DNA of 27,053 nucleotides from Schoenoplectus triqueter (GCA_964058805.1 CAXKVV010001018.1:1-27053); one strand, 5' to 3'. Shown: positions 1 to 12,618, counted from the first letter of the stretch. Notes: a model not told the origin generated them from the sequence alone. Made by a program: numbers and translations.

Positions 1-275
1 AATATCTACTCATCACGTTCACTTCTCCACCGATGTCATACTACTGCAACATGACAATGCTAATCCTACCCATTAATGTAAATTATATAACGACTAATGC
101 AAATGATGCGACGAAGTGGAATTAATCCAAACTGGATTCTTGAAGGGCGCTAGCAATTCATGAATTCTTCTCGAGGAACAAGGAGTATCTCCTTTACCCA
201 TCACCAAATGGGACACGATTCGTGTCTCCTGTTCACCCGTTTGCTATATATAATTTATTAAAAAAAAAATACTAT

Positions 276-384
276 TTTAGCATTTATATTTAAATTGACA
301 TTTTAATTACTCGAGCTCTAAATTTTTGCAGACAATTAGTTTAGCATTTATACCTGCATTGACATTTTTGTAAGCTCTGATGTT
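276..384. repeat. short tandem duplication, period 64
   Basis: Two diverged copies share TTTAGCATTTAT, a following ATTGACATTTT and a later AGCTCT. They begin at 276 and 340. Function unknown; probably a simple local duplication. Confidence 0.5.

Positions 385-387
<3 letters not shown>

Positions 388-417
<30 letters not shown>
388..417. repeat. (AT)n microsatellite, about 15 units
   Basis: An uninterrupted alternating TA run of about 30 bp, likely to vary in length between individuals. A shorter AT run lies near 2622-2641. Confidence 0.9.
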
Positions 418-420
<3 letters not shown>

Positions 421-1352
421 CCCAGTAAATGCGTACCTGAATAACAGTTTACAATTGTCGATTATTCTAGAACACTAATACAGTCCACCTCTCTAACGTC
501 CACCCGTTCAACCTTAAATTAATTTTATTAATAAATATGTATATAAATATTAACAGATAACAATTTCATATTAATGCATATTAAATAATTTACTAGTATA
601 TCGCCTTACGTTACTATGGTTCATGATTTTTTAAAAATATAAAAAATCAGATTTTCATGAGAAAAATAAAGAAAATAAGAAAGATTGAGAGAAAATTGAT
701 GTAAAATAAATACAAAATTAAGAGGAAATTGACACTTAAAATTTAAGAAAAATTAATATTCAGAATTAATAGAAATTTAATGGGAAAATGAAGAAAAATA
801 GAGGAAATTTTCTTTTTATTATGTCGGAATAGAGAGAAAATTATAACTTTAACAAAAATGAGTTACAAATAATAGTATTATATGAATAATAGCTCAATCT
901 GATGGTTAACAATAGTTTTGAAAATTCAATAAAAAATCTAAATTATTATATAATCAGAACATTTAGATACTTACTAGTAAAAAAAGTATTTAAGGAAATA
1001 AACTATTTTTACGAGATCACGTTAACCCGACTCTCTGTTTTTCCGTATATTTCAACTTATATAATCAATTAAGATGCCCTTTGACGGAAATTGAGAGGAA
1101 CCGGACAAAGCGGATAAAATACTACTGGAGGACAGCTACACAAGATCAATTTCCCTCGAGGAAAATTTGCTAATTCTTAAAAAAGTCATGAACAAATTAA
1201 ACCACTACAACACAAAACTTCACAATTTGAAGGTTATATATAGTAAATTTGTGACGGATGACAAATATCTACTTGCCATCAGCTGGAAATTAAGATATAC
1301 ATACATAGGAGGTGCCCAAATACTGTTTCACTTGTTTGCAATTTAATTTTTT

Positions 1353-1384
1353 AAATTGGAAGAAAATTAAATTGGAAGAAAATT
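1353..1384. repeat. perfect 16-bp tandem duplication
   Basis: AAATTGGAAGAAAATT occurs twice head to tail with no mismatch, indicating a recent replication slip. Confidence 0.9.
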
Positions 1385-1717
1385 GATGTCACTGTGTCGT
1401 TGCCTATCAACAGACTCATGACCTAAAAGTTGGTGATCCAATTTATATCGTTACCTAATTTTTTTTATTTGTATAAATCTTAACCGTTGTTGTCAAGATT
1501 ACGAAAAAAAAGAACATTTTATTGTATAGGTTTAACTACGTACAGATACAATAGCCAACACAAGAGATGTATAAAATAATCCATAGGTAGCATCAACTAT
1601 AAATTAGTACGACTTGATCGTACTCACCATCCAGTCTCCCATGAGAAAAGCAAACAAAAATATTTAGATAGAAAGTAGCATCCATCAAACAAACATGAAT
1701 CAGTCAAGATCTGTTGC

Positions 1718-2165
1718 TAGTGGTGCAAACTTACACGGACCGTATTGATTCGTATACGTACGGATATTCATATTTAAATATCTGAATAGAAAATAGTACA
1801 GATACCATTTTTAATCTTAATTATTTGTATCTGAATATTAAATATATAATATATTATTTAATATATATCACAAAAAAAATTATTATTCTCCATTATAATT
1901 TGATAGATTTTATGCATTTTATTTTTTTTAAATTATTAATATATTTTTAACTAAATAGTAATGCTGAAAAACTTATTTTGTTTTACATTTCAATAGATTT
2001 TATAAATTTTAAGTGATTTTTTTTATAATATGTATATATTATTCATATTCGTGAAATTATTTATATTTATATTATATCCAAAAATATCTATATTGGTATT
2101 CGAAAAACGGATATGAATATAATTTTAACCACTATACGATCATATCCGATCCGTTTGCACCCCTA
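1718..2165. mobile_element. nonautonomous hAT-like element (448 bp)
   Basis: The left end reads TAGTGGTGCAAAC and the right end GTTTGCACCCCTA. They are inverted repeats with one mismatch in 13. The interior is AT-rich, with GGATAT/ATATCC words near both ends and no coding capacity. CTGTTGC flanks the left end directly and recurs 3 bp after the right end, so a degraded target-site duplication with a small insertion is likely. The ends match the TAGGGGTG..CAAAC class seen intact at 14081-14611. hAT assignment is by end sequence only. Confidence 0.7.
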
Positions 2166-2340
2166 TCACTGTTGCTAATACACTGGTACAACGTTTAAAC
2201 TAAATTAATTATTGAATTGCACCCGAGGGCTTGACCCTTATACTTTTACATTCTTCATAAAGCATTTAAGCAGAGTACTGAAAATACAATGTGAAAAAGT
2301 TCTATCTTAATTATATTATTACCAGGTTTGAAATCAGTAA

Positions 2341-3426
2341 TTAGAGGTGTTAATTTTACCCGATCGATCTGGAATCGAACTGGATATGAACCAGAACCGA
2401 TTCGGATCCGATTAATTTTGGATATGATCCAGTTTTCAAATATATCCGATTAAGTTATGAATATCAAGGTATGATTATAAAATTGATATTTTTAATATCC
2501 GGTCCAAATTTGAACTGGAACCGATATTATAATGAGTAAGATATGGGTTTGATTTAACTGCCCAACTGAAAATTGAACCCGGCCCGATATCCATGTCTGA
2601 TATGTATCATTCTATTAGAAATATATATATATATATATATAATTTATAAGGATTATATATGAAAATTATGGCGTTGTAGATGATTGTTGGAAAATATGAC
2701 GTTGTAGAAATATGGTGGCATGGTGATCTGCGCTGTACATGACTTTTGGAATATGCGCGCTAGAAAATATGGCAATCAATAATTTATAATACTAAAGTTG
2801 TTATTTGGATTTCGCTTAGATAATATAGTTTTCAAATAAATAATTATCAATATTAAATATTAAATATATTTAATAAATTTTCATATTAAAAAAATTAGAT
2901 ATAATATTTATAAATACTAAATAATAATCATCATAATAATTATATTTATAATAATAATAATAATAAATATAATTAAATATATAATAATCTATAAAGGATC
3001 ATATAAAAAAATGGATAATTTTAAGAGTTAAATTACTTTAAATGAGAAGAGATAAAATATTTTATATGAACTCTTGGATTCAAATAGATGAAAAGACTTA
3101 AACAAAATCAATAGTAAAAAAAGTGATGATGTGACATGTTTGAAAAGTTTAAAAATCTAACTCATTAAGAATTTTTTAAGATGATTAGTGATATGTTATA
3201 TTAATTGTTATAGATGATAATGCATTTTCTTTATTTTTTTTACAATAATATATGTCACATGAGATATATTTAAAAAATATATAATTATATGTTTAAGAAT
3301 AAAGAACATAAATGATTTATTTTGGATCGGAACAAGAACCGTCCTGGAGCTGAACTGGATCCGATAGATCGCAAATAAGTTATGGGTAGGTACCTATATA
3401 TCCGGAATCAAAATACTACACCCGAC
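2341..3426. mobile_element. probable hAT-like element with a nested repeat
   Basis: The left edge has GGTGTTAATTTT followed by GATCC, GGATAT and CCAGTT words. Near 3418 the right edge has the approximate inverse (complement GGTGT.AGTATTTT), preceded by matching GGATCCGAT and TATCCGG words. Between them lies AT-rich DNA that includes one copy of the dispersed repeat at 2797. No target-site duplication could be identified, so both boundaries are tentative. Confidence 0.4.
2797..3035. repeat. dispersed repeat, copy 1
   Basis: This aligns by eye along its length with 5750-6012. Shared landmarks in order are a GTTATT..GG.TTTCGC start, AAATAAATAATTA, AAATATATTTAATAAA, an AATAAT run, ATAATCTATAAA.GATCAT and TTTTAAGAGTTAAATT. 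It is noncoding and AT-rich. It is probably a decayed MITE or LTR fragment, but no terminal repeats could be fixed. Confidence 0.65.
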
Positions 3427-5749
3427 AATATTACTATTAGATGAATATCTAATAATAAAATCAATTCGATTCGAAAATAATAAGTATATGGTCGGGCCGG
3501 AGCAAGAAAAACGGTTAGGGGGCCTAAAATATGAACTGAAAAAAAATTAAATGAAAATTCTTGGAAATGCATATAAATGACTCAATAGGGTAAAATTTGC
3601 TGAAATTTAACATATATAGTGTGTAACTTTCATCCGAATTACAAAAAAAAAACAGATAAAGAAATCATGCTTAAAGAAAGACAAAAATAAAAATAATATC
3701 TTTTTAATAGATATTAGATAAATTATTAATGAATTGTATTGATAACGTGGACAAAAATAAAATTGAGATGTCGTAATCGAGCATATTTAGATAGCCCTAT
3801 CAAGCACCTTTTATTTTTATAAACTTTTTTATTTCATTAATCAAAGAAAATACAGGCTGGTACTATTCCATTTTTAAGAAATACCTCTTGACGTTTTTAG
3901 TCTTAATGAATTACTTAATATATTTTGTTCATGCTATAGATTCTGTCAAATAAACGAATTCATTAATATTTTTTATTTTTCAAATGATAACAAAATTGTT
4001 TGTAAATTTTGAAGCAAATGTTAATCAAATAAATAAATAAATTTAGAGGAGCCGATATTGAGGTTAATATTTAAAATAAAAACTTGATGAAAACTACGAT
4101 CCAAAAACAGATTGGAAGAATATAAAGTCGAAGAAGAAAATAAAAGGAAACATAGAAAGGATAGATCAAATAAGAAGAAATTGATTAATTTAGAAAGATT
4201 GAATCGAGCAAATAAGAAGAGTAGAGTAGTTTACAATACTTAGGAGCATGGTTTATATTCTACTGAGAATACACACTATATTTTAATTTATTTACATCTC
4301 AATCTATACTGTTGCATGTTGTGAAAATTTTAGGGGATTAACTGCTCACCCCTGCCAGAGTGTACTCCGCCAATATATGGTTCTAAATTTTAAACCGACT
4401 ACTTTTAAAATATAAATTCAAATATGATAATATCCGCATCTTACCCGATAGCACCTCAATAAATAATTAAGTTGAACTTTTTATTATTTTGTTCATACCG
4501 GACGTCCTGACTAACGTAATCAACATGCCTTTCAAAGTTGGAATAAGGCACAAATCAGTATGGAAAAACTCGAAAAGAAAAAAAACGGAAGGAAATAATT
4601 TTGTTGTAATAAACATTTTCATTTTCGTCAAAATTAATAATGAGTTTAATCGGTCAATCTGTTGCAATTGAATATTTTTTAATTAGAAAATTTATATGGT
4701 AATTATCTACTTCTTCGTCCATTTTGCCGATCTGATAGCTATATTACATCGGATAATCTCCACAAATAAACTAAGCCATCTCCACTGAAAAATCTCTTTG
4801 ACGATGAGAAATCATTAATTTGTCTCTCCATCTCTTTTATTTTATTAATGGTCTTCTAAATTTTATCATTTTTTTATTTTTCGTTTCTTCATCCATTCTT
4901 TTATCGTTCTTTTTATTCTAAAAAAAATATTCATTTGAGGTTTTGTGCTTTGAAATATTCAAGAAAAAGAGTTTTATTTTAACTTTAATGTTATTTTTCT
5001 TCTGCTAAAAGGTTTTGTGTTTTGGTATTGTCTTAGCTCAACTAGAAGCCTATTGTTTCTTAATTTTTGGAATGACCCGAGGTTGTTGTTCATAACTAGT
5101 TCCAAACCAAATTTGATTTTTGGAAGACTCTGTAGACAATTAATTCATTCAAAAGTGATAATTACATTCATAAAACTAAACAAATTTTTGATTCAAAATA
5201 AAATAATATCAAATATCAAATTAATTCTAAATTAAATCATCTACTATTATGCTCTTAGCGGTATGGCATGGGTATGGTCTTGACTTTCCAGATGGAATTC
5301 AATTTTATGGGTTCAGCGAAATTATGGGCCTATATCAGGCTTAAAACCTCGTCAGTAAAGTCAATTGCATCTTTTAATTCCAAAATTATAGGCCTTCTAT
5401 CAGCACATATCTTGATATTAGAGGAACTGATGACTAAATTACTGGAGGCAACATATTTTCTACTCATATTATTATTATCTTTTATCTCGTAGATGAAATG
5501 TATGATCTAATATGGGACCCTTGTCAGTTGAGGTAAGATATACAAAAAAATTGACAAGCTAGGATTTCTTTAATCCCGAGCATTCTTTCCCTATAATTAT
5601 CCCATAGATAAAAAGATGAAGAGCCTCCATGCAACTAATCATTAGCCAGCAATCACTGCAGCTCTCTTATTAAAAAAAAAGATAAAAACAATTGAAATTA
5701 TTTAATTACGTGCTAAAACAATACATGTTATACTATCTACCTTTATTAG
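3427..5749. other. AT-rich intergenic DNA, nothing recognisable
   Basis: The only open frames are short (up to 74 codons), with hydrophobic or low-complexity translations and no family I recognise. Composition and long T runs look intergenic. I see no structured repeat or RNA gene. Confidence 0.5.
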
Positions 5750-6012
5750 AGCCGTTATTCGGGTTTCGCACAGACAATATAATCCTCAAATAAATAATTA
5801 ATATTATAAAATTTTAAATATATTTAATAAAATTTCACATTATAAAAATTTAGACACGATTTTTTTAAATGCCAAATAATAATAATAATAATAATTAATA
5901 TTATAATAATTAATATAATAATAATTAATATAATAAAAATATAATAATCTATAAAAGATCATCTAAAAATTTGAAAAAAGTTAGATTATTTTAAGAGTTA
6001 AATTTCACTTTA
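5750..6012. repeat. dispersed repeat, copy 2
   Basis: Partner of the copy at 2797-3035, in the same orientation. The central AAT run is longer, and it includes AATTAATATAATAAT iterations. Its last part, with ATAATCTATAAAAGATCATC, is duplicated again just downstream. Confidence 0.65.
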
Positions 6013-6038
6013 AATATAATAATCTATAAAAGATCATC
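5939..6038. repeat. local duplication inside dispersed repeat
   Basis: ATAATAATCTATAAAAGATC followed by ATC occurs at about 5941 and again at about 6016, spaced near 75 bp. The second copy marks the downstream edge of the repeat before a pyrimidine-rich stretch. Confidence 0.7.
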
Positions 6039-7925
6039 GTTTTCCCTTTCCCCCTTGAACTAACTTATTTTATGGGGTATCTCCCAACTAGAGCTAAAGA
6101 CCTACAAAAGAGCTAACTCGATCGTTGGTGCTACCTACAACCTTTTCACCTTGAATTATTTTTTGAATGAAGTGATCAACTGCCTCAATTTATTTGTGGA
6201 GACAACTTTTAACATAAATTAGGTAACATAATTTCGCGTCGGTACGTACGAGATGCGTCTGCCCTACAAAAAGATAAGTTAATGCAGTACAATATATTCT
6301 TTTAGCTTTAGATTTAAAGAAGGTGAGGACCGAGGACTCTAAAACTGCAAGGACAAATCAACTTTAGTTAGCCCCTTTGCCTCTTATTATTTTCCTCTCC
6401 AATTCAGTGGATATAACTTGGTACACGTCATAAGACTAAGATATCGCCACACAGCCACAGGAAAAAGCTTGTGGGACATGAAATTGGACGTCCGTACAGC
6501 GAACATAATAAGAAAGTACGTAATGTTGGTGCTAATATAATAATACCAAGCATAATCTTGGAAGTAATGAATTTAGTAGATAATCACCTGGATTAGTTTA
6601 ATTCAGATGAGGTGGTTAGCATAATCAGATAATCAGCGTTTTGTAATATATGGTTAGTATAGAGAGGAGAGGAGAGTTGGGTAGAATGATTTTTCGGCTC
6701 GTCGTTTGTGGCACACTGAACCAAGTAATCTGACAAGTCGTTGTTAGAGTAAGATCGTTGGAAGAAATTAAACTAAATGAAGTAAACAACAAAAGATCAG
6801 GTATATGGAGATTTGATGAACTCATTCTTACATAAACAATTAATTAATCATCGATCATAGTTTAAGTGCTCTAAGCGGCGGGATTATTTCCACTTTAATT
6901 AAGATTTCCTATGGTCTATGGAAATGGAACTGTCCAAAACGTCATCATGACCAGGGGAATATACTTGATATAGTAAAAGGATAGTCGGCAATACTATCTA
7001 ATAATGTTCAAATAGAAGGTTCAGTAGAATATAACATAGCATGCATATTTAGCGTGGCGTATAGTATTTACATTTAGTTATGATTAATATATTTTCTCAT
7101 AATTGAAGATTGATATATGAATAAGCTGGTTGAACGAAGTTCTGAAGACAGTCGTTTGATCAAACACGAGTTTGCAGGATTGTTAGACAGAAGTGAGAAT
7201 TAAGAATTAAATTCGCCTGACGACGACGTATTGATAATTATTAACTTGATAATCCTGATAATTATTTTTAATAAATTTTTAAAAATCTTAAAATATTTTT
7301 AGATACATTTTCGAACTTATAATTCGATCATATTTAAAATTTCGTGTAATTTTCAGTACTATTTGATATTCAATCAGAGATCAATGAAATTGATTGAAAA
7401 TTATAATTAAGGATTGCAATTAGTAGTCTTCTTGAAATTTTAAGTAACACTTAAATTGCATAAAGTCTGAAAAACACTCGATCTTTAACACTCAAATGAT
7501 ACTTACAAGCTGGTCAAAATCTTTTCTTTTTATCGTTAAGAAATAGGAATACAGATGAAATTTGTAAATTTTAAAATTTGATCCATACAAATAGGTAAAA
7601 AAAAATACAATTGTTCAATTATTATATCAATTAAATAAAAACTATCTTTGTCTTATGGTACTGGCCACTGGGAGGATTTTAATGGTTGCATCGGTATGTC
7701 GATCGTCCAGCAAGAATGGTACCCCGAGTTAATTAACACATTGACAATCTAGTAGTTATGAATATTATATATTTTTCAGTAAATCGATTTAATATGCGAG
7801 GAAATATTGATCTGACGGTTAGTACAGACCAAAACTGGATGAAATAATAACTTTGACAGATTTTTTTGGTAAATAAAATGGAAAAAATAGAAAACTAGTA
7901 TGATTGCTCTGATTCTGTGTGAGTG
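6039..7925. other. intergenic DNA, no gene seen
   Basis: Less extreme in base composition than the flanks, but without a convincing coding frame. One minus frame at 6625-6825 (66 codons) has no recognisable motif. No terminal repeats or RNA genes were noticed. Confidence 0.5.
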
Positions 7926-7929
7926 TAGT

Positions 7930-7989
7930 CTGGACCGAGTTTAAAATTCGGTTTTAGAGGTCTGGATCGAGTTTCAAACTCGGTCTCAG
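7930..7989. repeat. two tandem quasi-palindromes
   Basis: Two 28-bp units (7930-7957 and 7962-7989) start CTGGAYCGAGTTT and end TCGGTYTYAG. Each unit is nearly its own reverse complement (CCGAGTTT against the later CGGT half). They lie just beyond the 3' side of the minus-strand PMD pseudogene. Similar CGGTCCCGAGT and ACTGAGTTTT words occur near 10237-10265, beyond its other side. They may be edges of the element that carried the PMD gene. Confidence 0.6.
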
Positions 7990-8190
7990 GTGTGCATTTT
8001 TTTCCGTTTAATTGAGTTGTTTGTTCAAAATAGATTGAAATAGTTTATTAAGTTATTTCATTGTATATTTTTATTTGTTTGATGATTTAAAAAATTATTA
8101 TATTTTATTATTTTAAAATAATATTATCCTAGCTAATTTTCTAACGTACATTTAATGATTTAGCATTTTTGAAGGTTTGTAGCAACTTCA

Positions 8191-8235
8191 TTTCAAACCA
8201 TAAATAAGACAAACTAAATTTCAAACCATAAATAA
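8191..8235. repeat. 17-bp direct repeat, period 28
   Basis: TTTCAAACCATAAATAA is present at 8191 and 8219 without mismatch. Confidence 0.85.
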
Positions 8236-8360
8236 AGAAAATAAAGTCTGGACTATCGAATAAAATAAAATACAAACTACAGTCCCTGAAATAAATTAAA
8301 AAGTACATCAACGCCGACAAAATAATCTCCTAATGAGAGACACATTGTATGTGTCTCTTG

Positions 8361-9349
8361 GTCAGATATCACGGTGAGGGTGCTCGTGTCTTGCGTCGAT
8401 AGGTGCTTGCGTCTCGGGCACTCGGGTGGATGGGTCGGGGATATCATACGACGACGTGCGAGGAGTATCATATTGGGTACCGGAGGTACCAGCACTCGGA
8501 TCGAGGGTCATCTAACTCTCCCTAAAATATGTCGAACTCATCAGTCGTCGGTTCCGACGCCGGGACAGGTGGGTCGTCAGTCGGAGGGTCGTCGACAAAG
8601 ATATCAATATTGTCAAGATCCGTCGAAAGATCTGTACAATTAAACTACAAGTTGAAGTGGATAAATTTTAAATTGACCTACGGATGCAAGCATCATTGTG
8701 AAAATATGATGATGCCCTAAATCGGCCATCAAATTATTAATTTGTCCCAATTCATGTTTGTCGAATTATGTATGATCGGGCGTCGTAAGCCAACCAATAG
8801 TGATAGTTGTATTTCTGACTAAACGAAATATCTGCATATACATTTTTGAATTCCATATCATAAGTTATGTAAAGAGCTTAAGTAAAAAAAAATAACGATG
8901 GTTGTATTTCAAACTAAACTTTTTTCCCTTTTTTCTTGTCTTAAATGACCACGAATCATCAGTGCATGGATCACCATCCAACCCAAGGAGCATCTCTAGC
9001 GTCTCGCTCCATTCATCAACAATCACCTCGATTATTGGTTTTTCTGTATTTTTCATATTTCAAAACCATATTAGTAAACTTCAGAAATAATATATAAAAA
9101 TAATAAAATACTACTAATAGTCAATCCCCATAAGCAGCACACATCCTCCAGTGTTACCGTCATCTCATCGATTAGTAGATGAAATATCGACGTCTCCGGT
9201 CACCACCTCTCGACAAGCGTTGTCAGCAGTGTTTTATCTAACTGGCAATTTCTCATGATCGTCATCTGGTAGAGACCGAATCGGTGCAGATATGGATCTA
9301 TCTGCTCGTTGTATGGATTTTTGGACGATGCACATTCAAATAGAGAGTG
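8361..9349 (-). pseudogene. decayed plant mobile domain (PMD / MAIN-like) gene
   Basis: On the minus strand, 9349 down to 9115 translates into a plant mobile domain. It holds the run QIDPYLHRFGLYQM, then LLTTLVERW, a stop, PETSIFHLLIDEMT and LEDVCCLWGLTI. The family pattern (known) is TLVERWRPETHTFHLP.GEMTITLEDV.LLWGLP. The stop replaces the conserved Arg of RWRPET (TGA for CGA). After GLTI the frame breaks, but a 71-nt GT..AG intron (9114-9044) rejoins it to KKPIIEVIVDEW...EMLLG, which matches the next family block. Farther on, 8650-8360 gives acidic, Pro/Thr-rich fragments (for example DDPPTDDPPVPASEP) in shifted frames, like the low-complexity C-termini of this family. PMD genes travel in Mutator-like elements and some retrotransposons. 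This copy is truncated upstream (stop at 9350-9352) and cannot be functional. Confidence 0.75.
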
Positions 9350-11912
9350 TCATGTGGTTGCACAAAAAAAATTATTAGATAGGATATACTAAAATATATT
9401 ATTTTTTATGTTATAGGATTAAAAATATTTAAATCGGTTCCAGTCCTCTATCACCTATGCTCATTTTGTGATATGACAAGCAGTTACGAATACTTCAGTT
9501 ATAACTAGAATTATTGAAAAAAATTGCTAAAGTTAAACATAATTATTCTCAAAATAATAAAATTTATCCAAATTCTAAATTATATTATTCTATTCTAAAA
9601 TATCTAAAATTAAGTACTACTATAATTGAACTAATTATAAATTAAAATGATTATAACTAATTATGACTAAAAATATAGTATAATTAAACTAATTATGACT
9701 AATTATAATTAACCTAATTAAAGGATAATTAATCTAATTAAAATTAAAATAAACTAAATTAACCTAATTTAAATAAAACTATAATTGAACAATTTTAAAC
9801 TAACCATTTAACGATAATTTACCTAATCATAACTAATCTATAATTAAACTAATTATGACTATATAATATAAAATTAATACTATAAATCAACCAAATTAAA
9901 CTAAATTAACTATATTTTAATTACCACTACAATTATACCAACTAAAACTAATAAAATGAACAAATTTCTTAAATTTGGATTAAAAATGGAAACAAAATAC
10001 CTTTGAAAAATCAAACAAATCAACGGATCGATAAATTTTTTCAACTCTTCTTTGAAAATTATGAAATTGAACGCAATTAGTTTTAAAAATGAAGTTAAAT
10101 TAAAGGAGAATAATTAAAAAATATATTATTTTTCGATTTTGGAGGAAAAGTGAGGCAGAGGGGAAGGAGAGAATAGAGTAGGAGGGGGAGAAAGGGTTTT
10201 ACACGATGGTAAACGGTTAAGTTTGAGTTTGATTTTCGGTCCCGAGTGCTAGTACTGAGTTTTGATGTAAATTTTAGGGGTAATAAATCTGACAACTTGA
10301 TACAAGAGTCAGCTGGTACTTGGTATAGTTTATGACTGTACACAACGCCACGAGAGTCGGACCATCCGTCACTTGAAGCGTTGTTTACGTATTTGTCAGG
10401 TAAATCATACACTGGACAGAGAATCACATCTCCCATCCGATGGCTCTACACCGGAGATGCCCATTTTTTAATTTGTAACTTGCAATTTTTATTCAAGAGA
10501 GGGATGTCATTTAAAAAATAAATTATTAACTCCAAAATACATTCCATAGATTTTTTTTTTCTTGGTATATGCATCCTGGCTCTGTATAGATGATCAATAA
10601 TTGTAATCTTTTCTTATATCGAAGTTAAGTTGTACCGTTTATTCTGCCATATCATGCGCCGTATGTTGAGTTGTACACTCATCAATATTAATTTATGGTC
10701 ACTGTTCAATATCTTATTATTTTTTAGATAAAGATGGCCATCTAATTTTAAATATTCCTCAAGATCCTGTCCGGGTAAAAGTCATTTGGTTTTATATAAA
10801 TTTTATTTGAATTTCTAATTTGACTTCACATTTGGCAAGTAGTGTGAAGTGATTTAAGTGTTTTAAGGATTTTTAATGCACAAAAGTGAAAAGTGATTTA
10901 ATATGGAATAAATCCAAGCATTATGTACATAGAACAAATATTTTAATTACCATTTTTTTATTTTTTAACTTTTTTTACTCAACACATTATCTATTTATTT
11001 ACTACTACCAAATACAATTAAAATATTGTTTAATATTTATTCCACTTTAATTTTACTCTGCTTGCTAAATGGGGTATGATTTTACATTTATTTAAGGTAT
11101 CACAGAATTAGAATTTTCAATAATTATGATAGGCTGTGCTAAAATGGAAATATTATTATAATAAATTTAATGTTCATTATATGATTATGTTAATTCCTGT
11201 CTCAATCAAGTAACACCTGTAATTAGTTATGACACCTACAAAAAGAGAGTACATGAAACTTGAGATTCAAAAAATCAACAAAAAGATTCTAGTAAGCTAG
11301 CAGTAATTGACGTGAGAATAAGTATCTTTGACATGTTACTAATGTGCAAGTGAAAATAAATAAATTATATATGGAATTTACATATTTCGTAAATAACACA
11401 TATATTTTTCAATTTGTATAATTAAAAAATATTTGTCTACTGATCAATGACAAAATTAATGGACAACTTAAACAAATTATGATGGATTATAATATATATT
11501 ATACTGTACTATAACCGGAAAATATTGTTGCAAACATTAACAATATATAATATCTTACCTATAATTAGGAATAGTAACGATATAAAAGTATTTAATGCAT
11601 AAGAATAAAAGATGATTTTTTTTGTTCTGGATTGGAACAATACAATAATATTGAAAAATACTTTGGAAGACTAAAATATATTAGACTACAAAACAATAAA
11701 CGGAATTTAAATATTTTAATATATAATAGTTGTCAAAATATCTTTGTCTTGTATTAAATAGTAATTCGAGTTGTGTTTTCTTGTCTGAAATGTAGCTTCT
11801 ATCTATAGTTTTTGAAGAAATGGAGAAGATCTGTATCCTTTCACCAGCCATTTTACTCAATTACTCAGGAGGCAACTTCTCTAAAAAGGTACTTTGACCG
11901 GTCAGTACAGCG
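9350..11912. other. AT-rich noncoding DNA
   Basis: No gene is seen. The first 600 bp are dominated by TAATTA words (listed separately). A minus frame at 10095-10436 (113 codons) has no recognisable domain. 10.45-11.9 kb is plain AT-rich sequence. Confidence 0.5.
9560..9935. repeat. degenerate CTAATTA/TAATTA low-complexity array
   Basis: AACTAATTATGACTAATTAT-like words recur irregularly, with little other sequence. TAATTA is a homeodomain core site, but in DNA this AT-rich the array is more simply a decayed microsatellite. Confidence 0.6.
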
Positions 11913-12592
11913 TAGACTGCACTTAGAGTATTAAAAACGGGTCGGGTCGGGTCGGGTCGGGACGGGTTTGCACGGGTCGGCGGGTTTTGGCGGGACGGGT
12001 CAACGGATTTTCACGGGACGGGTTAGGACCAGTCCATTTTGGGGGGTTTGGCCGCGACCCGTCCTAGACCCGTCGGGTCGGACGGGTCAGCGGGGCGGGG
12101 CGGGTCGGGTCCAAGGGTGGGGCGGGTCGGGTCGGGTCCAAGGTTTTTTTTTTCAAAATTCAAAAATAACCCAATAAAATTCAAATAAATTCTCAAATTT
12201 TCCGAAAAATTCAAAAATAATTATTAAGAATATTTAAAATATATAATTATTTATATTTTTTACCAAAAAATTAATTTTTTCCATATTTTTTTGAATTTTT
12301 TGAAATTTTTTTAATTTTCCCGGGTTTGCACGGATTCCCGGGACGGGTCGGGGGCGGGTTTGCACGGGTTGGGCGGGTCGGGTCGGGTTGGGACGGGTCC
12401 AAAACGGGTCGGGTCTAGCACGGGTTTTTTTGAAATTTTTTTGCCCGCGCCCGTGCTAGACTCGTCGGTTCTAACGGGTCACGGGTTTGACGGGTTGGGT
12501 CACGGGTCGGGGCGGGACGGGTCGCGGCCACGGGTTCAGCGGGTCGGGTCTGACCCATCCGGGTTTTTTTATAACTCTAACTGCACACCCTT
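11913..12592. mobile_element. CGGGT-word nonautonomous element
   Basis: Two G-rich blocks (11937-12140 and about 12318-12565), made of CGGGT, GGGTC and CGGGA words, flank an AT-rich core. The outer ends are imperfect inverted repeats: left TGCACTTAGAGTATTAAAAA, and right (complement) TGCAGTTAGAGTTATAAAAA. The right end continues as an AGGGTGTGCA-type terminus, like the hAT-like ends at 14081. No coding capacity: the short frames only translate the repeat. No target-site duplication found. Confidence 0.6.
11939..11966 (+). other. G-quadruplex motif, six GGG runs
   Basis: GGG is repeated six times with two-base spacers (TC four times, AC once), a textbook G-quadruplex sequence. More GGG tracts follow through the element, all on the + strand. 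Confidence 0.8.
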
Positions 12593-12618
12593 GCTTTCAA
12601 GTTTTCCATATGAGGCAA

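Larger units (their letters stand above)
1..1717. other. AT-rich intergenic DNA, no gene seen
   Basis: No reading frame here has the length or composition of a gene. What can be seen is local: a duplicated block near 276, an AT microsatellite at 388-417, purine-rich low-complexity sequence around 640-840, and a perfect 16-bp tandem duplication at 1353. No tRNA-like or rRNA-like sequence was noticed. Confidence 0.6.

Noticed and set aside
388..417. AT run as an origin or matrix attachment site
   Set aside because: A simple microsatellite explains it, and nothing around it supports a function.
10095..10436. 113-codon minus frame
   Set aside because: No recognisable domain; the composition follows the local repeats.
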